Shown one piece after another: positions 11,431-23,568 of a stretch of DNA of 64,000 nt. The stretch's first letter is position 1; each line of letters opens with the position of its first letter. The stretch is from NCBI RefSeq assembly GCF_037975245.1, contig NC_092571.1, positions 8,218,501 through 8,282,500 of the forward strand, given 5' to 3'. This DNA comes from Apostichopus japonicus (lineage: Eukaryota > Echinodermata > Holothuroidea > Aspidochirotida > Stichopodidae). Under the pieces are notes generated by a model. The model was given only the letters and a program-made list of their open reading frames with translations. It was not told where the DNA came from and ran no database searches. The position numbers and the translations under genes are program-made.

Positions 11431-14400
11431 CTTAGTAAACAATACTGCTTTGAAATTATATTATGATTCGTTTGGCGATTTTCCTTTCTATTCCCGCTCA
11501 TGTCTATTTTCTTAAAGTAAAATGCAATAAATTAAGCATCCTCACCAAAAATGGGTCATTTGGGTAATTTCCAAGTAAGGTGTGTAAAGGCAAGAATCAA
11601 ATCAGGCCGGTAGGTATAGGGATCCACAAAGTTGGGTGTGAAGGGTAGGAGGGGGCCACGAGGGGTCCACAATAAGTAGCCATAAAATTAGGGACTTCTA
11701 TGAGGTACTACAAGATATCCGGGGAGAGAGAGGGGGGGGGAAAAATACACCCATCTTTCTCTCCCATTGGCTTAGATAGAGGCCTGAGATATACATAGCT
11801 ATACCAAACTAGAGAGGTAAAATTATAAAAAAAAAAGTTGATATTGAAACACCAGAATAAGAAATTCAACGTTTAATAAAAGTCTGGAGAGGCCACCGAT
11901 ATCATATCATAGAGAACTGAGCTGCATAGCCACAATATGACATGAAAATATAAACCATTACCTTGAAACAAAATTCTGAACTGAAATAAGTAACTTCTAT
12001 CTTCAACTTTGCAAATTCACTTCACACTTTTCTCTCTTCTAAATGTGGTTGAACACCTCTCTTGATGTGGTTTTAAATTTTTGCAATGCCCAATTCAACA
12101 TTACCATGCGACGCTGTGCGATTCAGCTTTTTGATTTAAATCTGCCTTGAATTGGTATCATGGTCGACTGTTGAAGACATGAAATTGGTGTCCACCGAAA
12201 GAACCTGTTAAACGTATGTCCAACAGAAATCACATCATGAACGGTACAACAAAATAAAACTTTGGGCGGCTTAAAACTCGGTAAATTAAGCAACACTGTA
12301 ACACTTGGTGGGATACGAGATTATCTGTAAAAGATTAAATTGTTTCAGTAATTTACTGTTTAAGAATCGTCAAACTGTTTCTTGTAAAGAACGTGTCAAC
12401 TGAGGCCTGTACAATCTTTATCTGAATATTGCTGGGGTTGGTGAGACAGTGAGTTTGAAAATGTTTTACCAAACACAGGGATAGACACAGCCACACACAC
12501 ACAAGAAAAACCCTGAATACAACAGTAGTCTGAACAAAACAGAATGTTGTTTCCTGATTCCAAATGTAAAATTTCACTAGGCCAGGTGACATGATGCCAA
12601 CACAAGCATGCATGTACTTTCTAAAATACAGTGCTGATTACTTTGGGCAATTACAAAGAGAAATTGCTCTTAAATTGGAGTGATTTTGCTCTCTTAGATG
12701 TTACAAGGATATATAATGTTGTTTCAGATTAAAATACAATTTTATTTCACAAATTCGTGGATTCTAATCACAAGCTTTCTTAGAGGAGATTCAGTGTGCC
12801 ATGCTACACTGAATGCAAATATACCAACCCAGCTTTCTGTTTACCCAACTTAATAGTTTACACGATGTTACAGTGAAGCTTATATCACAAAATAACTCAT
12901 TCTGACATTAGAAATGTATGGTGGCCCAGAAGGGACACTATGCTAATATTAAATTGATTGAATTTTCAACTTATCTAAAAAAAAATGTGAACTCTGAGAT
13001 ACAGTTTTTCCAAACTTTTAGACATTTCTGAAGTTGAGGTTGAAATATTGATCTAATTTTTATTTTGTATGTCACTTCTGGGCCACTGTAGAAAATCAGT
13101 GTATTATGCAATGGGCTACTTCTCCCTTTTCTAATTTATTCTAGCAAAAGGAAACTTTTTTATGGATGTGATTTCTGAAACCAAACCATTCCAATCTTCG
13201 TCTTAAACGTTCATGTTTCAAGTGTTACAAAATGTGGAAAGGCAAATAACCATAACTCAATACACCAATATGCCAGCTCTAAATTCCCTCTTTTTTCTTC
13301 AGATTGAAACAGATGTAGGGATTGAAAAAGACATTGACATATTGTATCTTAAATGATGAAAGATCCTTGGCAATTACATGTAGACAACAAAAAAGCAGCA
13401 TTTCTATTAAAACTCGGGCGGCAATTTTACCATATTTATCAAGTTTTCAACTCAAAGCAGGATTGGAATTAATCAAAGTAAGACACGTGCATATTAATGA
13501 GCGAATAATAAACAGATACAACACAACCTTCAACGTTACCTCGCCCGGACACTTTGACATGTCCGTTTCAATCACAAAAATTCAAATATCTTTACTGTAA
13601 CTTTGACATTATTTGAAAGTAATAATCTTGTTCATGCACTTTTCATCGTTGTATGATTATTTCAATATTGGAGGGTTTGAAATAAAAGGAGAAAATTTTT
13701 GATCAGTTACAAAATTAAAGGATGACTTTTGGCAATATTATAGTCTTGATATGTAATAGTCCAAATTTTAGAGTATTAGTAATGTTTCTAGAGCTATTCT
13801 GGTTCTTGAGATATTCACCTCTAAATTAACTTTAAGCTCTGGAAATGCTCCTTTAAGCCTAACCAGACGATACAGTTGGCTCCTCAGTGCAGGCCTAAAC
13901 CTTAAACCATTGTTTTTATAAATTCCATTATTAAACAATTGTTTTATGAATTCCAATGACACGTTCTCTTAACTTCGTACAAAAACAAAATAGCATTCTG
14001 GGATGAGACTTCTTCAACACTATTTGTCCTCGACAATATATAACACATCGTAAACATTTCGTTCGAAGTTTGTGTGCCATCTGAGGAGCAGACTTTTGTG
14101 GTCAGTGTATTAGACTAAGTAATCCAGCCGTTTTAATTGATGGGTCTTGGGATTCTTAGGGTCATATCTTAAAATTGTATGTAGCATGCAAATATAACCT
14201 GGACAGATAGCAGTGTTACTTTAATAGTCTACAACATATCAAAAATTAATTTTCTTTGTCCAAAGTCATCCTTCAAAAGCTGCATAAAGGTCTCATGCAA
14301 GACACATTACATTGCACAAAACATAACAAAAAAATTTGCACTTTCTTCTAGTCACCCAGCTGCAAAACAAACAAAATACCGACACTCTAAAGATAATCCA

Positions 14401-15306
14401 AACCAATGAGGTCACGATAGGGTAGGGGAAGGGGTAGGGAGGGGAGGGAAAGGCAAGTCTCAAGATGACACAAATAACAAACCTTCAGAGAACGAGGAAA
14501 TGAAACTTCATGGTCTATGGCACAAATTTTCCCAAATAAATAAATTTCAGTCACATTTGTATCTCAACAACAGGGATATGCTACAGAGCTTGCAGTTGGA
14601 CCAATCAACAACTTTCAGCCATCTCATATTACAGGTTTTTGGTTTAAACCAGATTATGTTCCAAATTTAGTAAAAAAAAAAGAAAAAATGAGAAGATACT
14701 AGACTTTATCATTTTATTCCATGACTATTATTTCAAAAAGTAAACTAAGCTGAATTAGATTCTCCAACCAAATTAAGGTATGGAACATGCTCTAGTTGTT
14801 TATTCATCAGTTTCAACAGTTTAATCTATTCTTAGAGATGACAATATTATATTTTGCAATAAAGGTTAACAAACACAACAAAAAATATTATAGGAAAAAA
14901 CCCAACATTTTAGGTTTGTAATATCATTTGTGACACAAATCTATGGCACAGAAATATGTTTTTTTCCCCCTCCATATTTATACGTTTTAAAACAAGATTT
15001 TGTAATGGCTTTGACATAAATAACTGGGTAGGAGAAAAAAAGAAAACTTCTCTACCAGTTTATTCTCTGCCAACTGCATGAGGTTGTAACCTGACAGGTG
15101 GAACATGTTAGACAATGGAAAAAGAGCAAAAAAAAGTTACGGTTAGAATGGGATTTTAACTAGTGACCTCAACCAAGAGGACACTGGTCCAAATCCTGCT
15201 CTAGTTATAAACTTCCTTTGCACTTTACTTTTGTCTAAAATTTATCCCAAAATCAAATAAAACTGTTAGCAAACTGCTTATCCACTAGAGGGCCTGTGCA
15301 GGAAAG

Positions 15307-15471
15307 TGTGTAAAAATAAGTTGGCCTGACGTTTCGATCCTAGCAGGATCTTCTTCAGAGGCTAAATGACAAGTGATTTGAATGACAAGTGATTTGATGA
15401 CACTTGTCATTCAGCCTTTGAAGAAGATCCTGCTAGGATCGAAACGTCAGACCAACTTACTTTTACACATT
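15307..15471. repeat. Foldback repeat with hammerhead-like cores
   Basis: An imperfect inverted repeat with arms of about 70 bp and a loop of about 25 bp. The left arm read on the minus strand contains GCCT, CTGAAGA, a GATCC/GGATC stem, GAAA, then CGTCAGGC. The right arm carries the same on the plus strand with TTGAAGA instead of CTGAAGA. The arm sequence, preceded by AGCAAACTGCTTATCCA, recurs at 45307-45404 and, inverted, at 62812-62875, so this is a dispersed element. Confidence 0.8.
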
Positions 15472-15722
15472 TAAAATTTACCCGTCAGTTTTCCAAAATT
15501 TACTTTGGCTGATGAGGAATCTGTCAGTCACTCACAAGCTAAAATTATCATTCACATTAATACCAGTCTGTTTACATTATTGTTCGGTCAAGTGTGTGTG
15601 TCAGTACATTTCAGAAAGTCAGTTACAAAGATGGAAATATTGTCGGTCAGTGTTTTATGGACTTATCTCCAAACTGTTTGACAAGTTGATTTTGATCGGT
15701 GACGAAAGATGTTCTTGAATTC

Positions 15723-16267
15723 CTGTCTACAGTGCACACTGCAGTCGAGTACCTTCATCTCATCGCAAATCTCATAACTTGGAACTGCTCAACAATATTC
15801 AACTTGCCTTTAGATTCACTAAGGTATTACTAGTGCAACATTGAAATTATCATTCTTCACACAAACCAATAGGTAAATTAGCAGGTAATTGATTAACTGA
15901 TTAATAAATGAGCCCCTTAGCAACAACCCCTGAAGATAACACCTACCTTCAATTGTGTATGCAAGTAAGGCTAGCCTTACTTGCCTGTCTAGAGTGCACA
16001 CTGCAGTCCAACCATATTCAACAGTGCACACTGCAGTCGAGTACCTTCATATCATTGCAAATCTCATTACTTGGAACTGCTCAACCATATTCAACTTGCC
16101 TTTAGATTCACTAAGGTATTACTAGGGCAAAATTGAAATTATCAGTCTTCACACAAAACAATAGGTTAATTAGCAGGTAATTAATTAATTGATTACTAAA
16201 TGAGCCCTTACAAACAGCTCCTGAAAGTAACACCCACCATCAACTGTGTATGCAAGTAAGGCTAGCC
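15723..16267. repeat. Diverged direct duplication of about 250 bp
   Basis: The segment at 15723-15976, beginning CTGTCTACAGTGCACACTGC and ending near GTATGCAAGTAAGGCTAGCC, is repeated at about 16020-16267 with scattered substitutions. Both copies contain TTCACTAAGGTATTACTAG and GGTAATTGATTAA-type segments. Confidence 0.85.
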
Positions 16268-17152
16268 CCAGGACCATATGCTACAAAAGTCCTATAAAGA
16301 CTAATTCTGCCAAGTTATCATGTGTGAACTGAGATGTTGCAAACATTTAGAGTTTGAAGTACCTGTTACAGCAACACATTATTTTAAAATTTACAATAAT
16401 AATGTGTTCAAGTTTACTTATTTGAATGTTGGGAAGACATTAATGTTGTGTATAGAACTCCCCTAAGCACAAAAGTCTCTTATCTGTATGAAGTCCAATG
16501 TGAACAAAGGACCTTTTACAAAAAGGTCCTCAAGTTTGCAAGGTCTTTAAATACCATTCCTGCAACGCATTAACCTCAAATTAATAATATATATCTCGTT
16601 TTCATGTCTACTTATTAAGCATGTTGGGGAGAAATTAATGTTGTGAATACAACCACCAAAACTAGTCTGTTACTGTAACAAAATACAAATGGGAACAAAG
16701 ATAAATATATGAGACTTTGATGAATGTGCAACTGTCTAGAGGAGTAAGCCATGGGGTTATACCTGATCTAGTTTCATAAATATTTGCATGTTTGCCGATC
16801 GATCCATTTATACAGCGTTCCATTCTTGTGTAACCAAAAACTTTGCCTTTCTATACTTTGCCTTTTTCTATAGGACCAAATTTCAATATTTCCTGACAAA
16901 CACCAAAGAGCTCTTTTTGAGAACAAAACTTTCAAAGCTACTGAAGTCAGTTTAGCGTCCATCTTTCCAAAGAACGACGTATTCTATTCCCTCGTGTGTC
17001 TGCATCTCAACCTAACTGGGTTTTCTGTTGCTGTCGACTCTAGTCCCATATTTCAACCGGTGAGCAGACATATCGCAACTTTACACGAACGATGTTAAAA
17101 AGAAAAATTGAGAAAATAAATAAAACAAAAAGAGAAAGAATATATTGTAAGC

Positions 17153-20100
17153 CTACAACGAGTTTTCGGCGAGCCTCCAATACGGGGCCACACGTTTTCG
17201 CTGCTGCCTCGCTGTGGAGCTCTGCCCGGAGTCCGCTTGGGTCACCACATCGACCAGAGACAGAGGCTTGGGAAGACTTTCGTGATTGGTTGCATAGTCT
17301 GCGTTACCGGATGACGACAACGTATCGGTCGGCGGTGAAGCCGTCAACGGTACGGCGTTGTAGCTGGTACACATTAAGAGATGTTTCTCTAAGCTACCGA
17401 GGTATGTAAAATGTTTGTCACAGTTCGTACATTTGTGTTGCATGGTATTCAGACGCGGGCGCTTCCGGAGAGCGAGGGCCACGTTGGTCTTGTTGGCGTT
17501 GACGATCTTCTCCCGGTTCGGGCACATTTTCATGTGCCTCTCGAGTTTGTTGATGAAATAAAACTTCTTGCCGCAGCCTGCACAGGCGTGTATGTCGTCA
17601 AAGGCGCTGGTGGATTTGACCCGGGCGTATTTCTGCGGGTCATAGATGATCGATCCGGGCCGCGCCCGCTTCCGCCCCTTCCTCTTCAACATTGTGGCAT
17701 TCTTAAGGTTCAGTATCACAGTTTTTGGAATCCTTCTATGTTCCTTACTGATTTTCTTTTGCACTAGACTACTCTCCCGTTCGTCGTTTCCGTTAGCGGA
17801 ATTTGACGCATCTTCCTTGATGTTCGCACATTCCATGATGTGAACGTGGAATGCCGACGTGTCCTTGAATTCCAAAAGGCACTTGGTGCAGACGTTATTG
17901 ACCTTTGACCCCAACTGCTTCTGGTTGCGCGGGTCGGAGAGCATGCTCAGGAAGCCAATCTTCCTCCGCTGCTCGAAAGGATGATTCCTTTGGGGGTTGA
18001 AGAGCATTCCCTTCTCCGGGGTCGCTTTCTTTGGCAGAATCACCAATTTGTCCTTGGCCTGAGCGGAATTTCGAAGCTTCAGCGGAGACAGTTTGCTGAT
18101 CTCCTCCCTGAGGAAGGACACCCTCGGGGTCACCTGCAGAGGGCAGGCCCGCAGATTGAAGGCTTTGGTCGGATCCGTAAAGTTCTGAGGGCGGACGTCG
18201 TTGCAGAGGTTTTCGTTGAAGGTGCACTCCACTCCCGTGTGCGACTCCCTCTGATGTTTCTCGAGATTAGAAAAGTAGGCAAACTCTTGCTTGCAGAGGG
18301 AGCAAACGTACATTTTCTTGACGCTGTGTTTGGACTCCTTATGGTCCCAAAGTTCGTCGCTCGACGTGAAGACGTGCATACAGAATTCACACTTGTACGG
18401 GAAATCCTCTGCGTGGGCTACCACGTGCTGACTCAGTTCCCGGATGCTCACAAAGTTTAAGTTGCAAATGTTACAGGTGAAATGCCATTGCACTGGGTTT
18501 ATGAAAGGCGTGTTCTTTAGAGATTTCTTGGAAGACATCTTGGAGGTTATCTTCACCCTCGGACGAACCGCCTTGGTCCGTTTCCACTGGGTCGCTGACT
18601 GCATGGGCAAATTTTCCAGGGGGTCCTTGCTATCACTTAGGAGATTGTGAATGTACGGATTGGCATCGCAGCCCTCGTCCTGGGGCACCTCCGCAGGTGG
18701 TGGGTGAGTGAGATCCAGTGGTTGGAAGTACTGTACACTGGACTTGGAGAGCTTGGTACCTTTAACACGCAGGTCCATTGCATCCGTATCGACATTGTAT
18801 GCATGGTGAACGGCTGCCAGCTTATTCTCTTCCAACTGCAAGAGGTGTAACCTGATAGGTGGGACATCTTTCTGCTTGGGGACGAAGGGAGCTGGCTCGC
18901 TGGCTTTATTCCAGGGACAAGAAATGTCCGGAGTTCTCGGAAACTCTTGATATTCCATGGGGTCGAAAGGAAACAGCGACTTCCTCTTGGATCGGTTCCT
19001 CTGATGCGCGATGACTTTATTCTCTTTGACCTTTGTCTTGGGGACCTTATTCCAAAAGCCATAATCTGCAGGACAGAAGCCTTTCAGAGGTGAAGCTTTC
19101 TTCGAGGAAGGAGACTCTTTGAGCGGATGGGATGCGGAACTTTTCGCATTTGCAGACGAGGAGGAATGTTTCCTCTTTACGACAGAGGGGATGGGTCGTT
19201 GTTCACTGATGTCGCTGATCTCCACAGGTCGTTTTCCCTCACCTTTTTTATTCAATGCATCGTCTTCCAACATCACGATGTCCTGCCTCTTCTCCTTCAT
19301 CCTGCTCTCGACTGCTCTCTTCCTCGCCGACAGGCCGTGCTGGACTCTCATATGCCGGGACCTGTTGGAGGGATTAGAGAAAGCAGACCCACACAGCCGA
19401 CAGAGGTACCCCTTCGTCAAGCAGGTCCTTCCTCGTTTCTTTTTTTTCTGGAGAGCTCTGATGCCATCTTTGTCGCTCTGTTCCTTGTTCTGAATCTTCT
19501 GTAAGCTTTGCACCAGCTTCTCCAGTTTCATGCTCCCTTTCCCTTTGTCTCCGACAGTCCGGAGGAGGCTGGTCGGACCGAGACTGTTGTCAAACTTATC
19601 TTTACCCTTCTCCTTCTTGCCACCAACTTTCTTGGGCAACTTCTCCTTCTTTGCTGACGATGATTTGTGGTTGATCCCATGCTCGCTTTTGAGATGAATG
19701 ATGAGATCTTTTTTACTGAAAAACTTCAGACTGCAGACATCGCAGCCATGGCCGCTGCTGCTTTCCGAGTGCATGCGTAGATGCCTGTCCCTCCAGACCT
19801 TGTATGCAAAGGCTTGATGACAGAGATCACATAGGAATTTCTTGGGGAATATGCCGCCCGGCGATTTTTGCTGCTTCACCTGCAGAGCGTTCTTCTTCTG
19901 CGGCGTCGTGTTAGCCACTTTCTCTGTTCTAGAGTCGTCCAGAGTTGTACTCAATAACAATTCAACCTTTTTGTCGTCACAGACGTTTGTCCCCACGTGC
20001 CCGAAGTGTTCGATAGGTGTATTAATTTCAGATTCTGTTTTTAACCCAAGAGTTGCATTCTCATCTTTCAATCGCACAGACACTGTCTCTCTTTCTGTGC

Positions 20101-21162
20101 CACATTCTGTAGCATCCGCTGCTACGACAGAACTGTCAGTCTGAACTGTCTCTGGCATCTCGTTCAATCTCCCGTCGCAACTCTGCAGACCCTCCACTTT
20201 GCTTCGGTCGCATCGAAAGCTCTCGCCGAAGACGGAAAGACTTTCTTCGGGCATCCTACTACCGCCGAGAGACTCCTCCGAGATGACTCGTTCTAAAACA
20301 GCCTTCTCCGCGTCGTCGTGAATGTCCTTCAGTTTCTCCAGGGCCGACTGAACCAAGGAGCAATCCACGCTCTTCCACGATCCATCTTTGGTGTCGTTGA
20401 GCGGATTTTCCTCCTGTCGTCTGTCTTTCTCTCTCTTTAGGGCGATACCCCTCGCCCAGGGTTTCTTGGCGATGCCCCTGATGAGAACGTTTATATAATG
20501 GTGGTAGGTTCTCAGGTGTATCTTGAGCCCTACGGGGTATTTGCACAACTTGTCGCATTTCTGACATTTATATCGGTCTTCGCCGTTCGCTAGCTTCATG
20601 ACAGATTCCGGTCCGATGAGATACAGGTCTGTGATCATCTCGGTATCGTCTCTTACCTTCTTCCCCTTGATTGCACCTTTCGGCGGTAACGAATGCTTCG
20701 TGCGGCCTTTCTTGTTTCCGGAATGTTTTTTCTTTCTCACTTTCTTGTAGTCGTTAGCTTTCAGGACCTCCTCCGTCTTCTGGGTTTGACTTGAAGTGAC
20801 GGACTCCGTCTCATTTTTCTGGCTGCTCTTGTCTAAACTCTCCTCCAAGACGACATCTCCACCGGTAGAGGTGACATCGGGTTCTTGTATCTCCGCCACG
20901 CTGTCTGAAGGTTGACTGTCTGTCTCCGTCAGCAGAGGCTCGGCCGGTTTGGATATTCTGGTGGTGAAGTCTCTGTCGCCTGTGAGAGCATCCCCTTCGT
21001 GACATACGGGATACGCCGGCGATATGAGAGGGGGCTCTAACCCCTCTGGGAGGTTGTCGGGGTGCACCTCCAGTGGCGGGGGCACTCTCTTCGGAGCCTT
21101 GTAAGCAGCGTTCTCCGAGAAATCCATCTTCTCTAAAATCGGCATTGGGAGCAAATCAGATT
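17153..21162 (-). CDS. PRDM2: PRDM2 terminal coding exon: ten zinc fingers and CtBP motif
   Basis: One intronless 4-kb exon, acceptor GATTTTCTTACAG (AG at 21164-21163), stop at 17155-17153. In full-protein numbering fingers are near residues 336-359, 581-603, 611-633, 724-747, 1033-1055, 1061-1084, 1090-1113, 1229-1250, 1331-1352 and 1381-1403. The last three end in Cys (C2HC). The triplet at 1033-1113 plus RPQNFTDPTKAF matches PRDM2 almost residue for residue, and HKCTNCDKHFTYLGSLEKH matches its last finger. QPLDLTH at 952-958 fits the PxDLS/T CtBP-binding type. Basic Lys-rich stretches (for example KKVRKKKHSGNKKGR) look like nuclear localisation signals. Several antisense frames overlap it and are shadows. 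Confidence 0.95.
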
Positions 21163-21864
21163 CTGTAAGAAAATCAAAGAGAGACCAAAACTAAGATACG
21201 AGCTGTCAGCCTTCAAAATTGATTTACATCACTGCAAACTGTTCAAAATTTCTACAGAAGTGCAGAGATGGCATATAGCAGTTTTGTACACAGGAACGAA
21301 CAGCTGTTTTACAATTTCTCCTGTTTCTCCTGGGTAGATCGAAGGATGGAGAAGTCCAATCTCTCCATTGGTCCATGCTTGGCATCCTTTAGACAATTTT
21401 ATATGAACGTGAACAACCCTAACCCACACATTCGCATTTATATCATTTATATCATCAGCTTCCGTACCAATAGATAGCTGACAATCAAAACATCTCAATT
21501 ACGCCCCACGCCTCGGTTACAAACAAACACCCCGAGACTTACTGGCTTGGGTATTTTACTTCACATCTCTCTTACCTGTCTCTCCACTCTATAGATGCAA
21601 TCGAATCAACCTAGCTTACACATTTTAGCACTGCGGCCCCTCACTGACCCACCTCGGAGTCAACATCCACTTCCTCTTACTTCCAAATCTACTATACTCG
21701 AAGCTTAAAGGTGCTATAATCCCGGGGTGATTTGCAATGAATGGGATCTCGTTGGTTTGACAGTTTTGGGTAAGAGAGGAGTGAAGTAAATACGGTCCAA
21801 ACTTTTGCCATTGGTAGAATCCAAGTACGACACAGACGACATTCAGAAAGAAACTCAACCGTAC
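21163..21864. other. PRDM2 intron between exons d and e
   Basis: About 700 bp between confirmed borders. No repeat or gene recognised. Confidence 0.6.
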
Positions 21865-21940
21865 CTTCAGAAATGTTCTCATCACTGGGCTCTGTTGCTC
21901 CTTCATACCAGCACAACAGTTCTGTTCCAATGGCAATAGT
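21865..21940 (-). CDS. PRDM2: PRDM2 exon d: end of PR/SET domain
   Basis: 76 bases between TTTTGGTTACAG (AG at 21942-21941) and donor GAAG|GTACGG (GT at 21864-21863). It reads TIAIGTELLCWYEGATEPSD then ENISE, matching human PIAPGEELLVWYNGEDNPE. ELLCWY is the invariant end of PR domains. It ends in phase 1 and joins in frame to the zinc-finger exon. Confidence 0.92.
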
Positions 21941-23075
21941 CTGTAACCAAAATATAATGGAAAAACAAATGTGTTAATATATCAACAACAGAGCCCGAGG
22001 GTCTCCAACTTTGAGGCAGCATTGACCGCGAAGAGAGGCGCAGAGCGAGCATAAACGTATGAAGCTCACAAAAATAGGAAGCAAATAAGGAAATTTATCA
22101 AAATAAATATGACAACAATGCACCGGTATCACTGCTAAATTACCTCCTCAATAACAAATCCAAATGTGGTATGGAAACATCCTTTTGTTTCTTGTTTCAC
22201 TTATGCACAAGTTACATCACAACCTTGTTTGAAAGAACAACAGTAAATCTCGATACCAAGTGAGAAACTGAGAAGAAAAATAACACACCCTCGGCTTGAG
22301 TTTGTAGCACTGGCAAAAAGTGAGGCTGGTAAATTTGTTCTCAATATCACCTAGGGTCAAATTGTGGGTTCATTATGACATTGCAGCCTTGCAAGATGGG
22401 AAATCGGTGACCATTTCGGTCAGTGGTAATGGTGAGGTTTGTAACCGGACTGTGAATGACAACTCCAGACGATTCATGATCATCCAGCACACATGATTTT
22501 AGTTGCCTCGCAACACCTTTGGGTTACCTTTCATATTCAATTCAAGTTCTGATAAATATCAGAGGCCCAGGTGGTTGTGTAACCAGCAGACTGTCTCTGG
22601 GTTCAATTCAAGGCAGATGTTTCAAGATTTTTTCACTGATTTATTTTCAAACAGAAGTGCCTATAGAAACACTCAGAAGTTTCTGCATACAACAACAGAC
22701 TTTCCTACACACTTTGGGTGTTAGGACGAGGACCCAGTAATTAGACCACCGGCAGATGGGCCAGTGGCAGGGTCGGTGCTTATGGTTACCAGTTGGGTCT
22801 ACACCCCGTAAAAGTTAGAGGGCAGTAGTTTGAAATCTGACAGGGTAGGCAGTTTTTAGCTTCTAGCCCAGCTCCAGTAACAGGGCTTTTGCCATCTGCT
22901 TTATATGTGATCAAACCAACTTGAAATGAGACTAGACGACATTAACTTTGACTGGCACACTGTACGAGCCATAAAACCACTGTCCCTCCGAACTTGCATT
23001 TAATACGAGGCTGTTTAAAAGTGGCAAAACAATCGCCCTCCCGGCAGAATACCTTCTACTGGGTATCGCACTTAC
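21941..23075. other. PRDM2 intron between exons c and d
   Basis: About 1.1 kb. Contains a weak tRNA-like stretch near 22560-22615 (GGTTGTGTAACCAGC, then GGGTTCAATTC), too degenerate to call. Nothing else recognised. Confidence 0.5.
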
Positions 23076-23231
23076 TTTGATTACTTTGTAGTAAATTTTT
23101 TTCTTATGCTGGACCGGGTGTAAGTTGTGGAGATCCTTCCCTGGTGCAGTTTTCACAAATCGCATCCAATTCCCTTTCGATGCGTCGCTAGCGTCTACGC
23201 AAAATAATCTGCGACCTTTTGGACCAATAAT
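23076..23231 (-). CDS. PRDM2: PRDM2 exon c: PR/SET core
   Basis: The acceptor is TTTCCTTACAG (AG at 23233-23232) and the donor AAA|GTAAGT (GT at 23075-23074). The exon is 156 bases, phase 0 at both ends. It contains FCVDASDASKGNWMRFV, clearly the PR-domain CIDATDPEKGNWLRYV block, then IYYKVIK matching IYYKTLK. Between them vertebrate NWACSGEE is replaced by KTAPGKDL without a gap, so the Cys implicated in RIZ1 methyltransferase activity is Pro here. Confidence 0.9.
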
Positions 23232-23464
23232 CTGTAAGGAAATGTAATATAAACTCGAGGTAACTCGAACGCCCTGAAAACAGTTCTACAAAAAAAATCC
23301 TTGTTACTTTTGAGGGATATCGTCGTTTGCATGAAACTTTATACAAGACTGCTGTCGGAAGTATTCACAAAATATCCTTACAAAATTTGAAGAATTCATC
23401 TCTGCCATACAAAATGCTAAATATATATAGATGATAATAAAATCATTGTTTTGTAAGTTTTTAC

Positions 23465-23568
23465 CTGCCAGGAGTAAGTGTCGTTTATAACTTCACTGCA
23501 CCTTTTTCGTTCCCCCTTGAAAGGTCCATACAACCTGCCTCTGTTGACTTGTTTCCTACTAAATACAC
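23465..23568 (-). CDS. PRDM2: PRDM2 exon b: first part of PR/SET domain
   Basis: The acceptor is TTTGTCCTGCAG (AG at 23570-23569) and the donor CAG|GTAAAA (GT at 23464-23463). The exon is 104 bases: two bases complete a Gly codon, then 34 codons. It reads VFSRKQVNRGRLYGPFKGER followed by KRCSEVINDTYSWQ, against remembered human VWATKPILKGKKFGPFVGDK and KKRSQVKNNVYMWE. The GPF turn and the aromatic-Trp end of the strand are kept. Confidence 0.9.

Larger units (their letters stand above)
10788..17152 (-). other. Possible long 3' UTR of PRDM2
   Basis: The PRDM2 stop codon is at 17155-17153 and no good AATAAA signal lies immediately after it on the minus strand. A clear AATAAA on that strand occurs at about 10788-10793, and another near 12742. 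The 6.4 kb between is AT-rich, holds no coding-like frame and no G-rich hAT elements. This fits a long UTR but is inference; it contains a 40-bp tandem array, a hairpin repeat and a 250-bp duplication. Confidence 0.3.

Noticed and set aside
17411-20144. Several plus-strand frames of 65-159 codons
   Set aside because: They are antisense shadows of the PRDM2 zinc-finger exon, which has strong domain evidence.
22560-22615. tRNA-like stretch
   Set aside because: GGGTTCAATTC resembles a B box but the A-box side and stem pairing are too poor to call.
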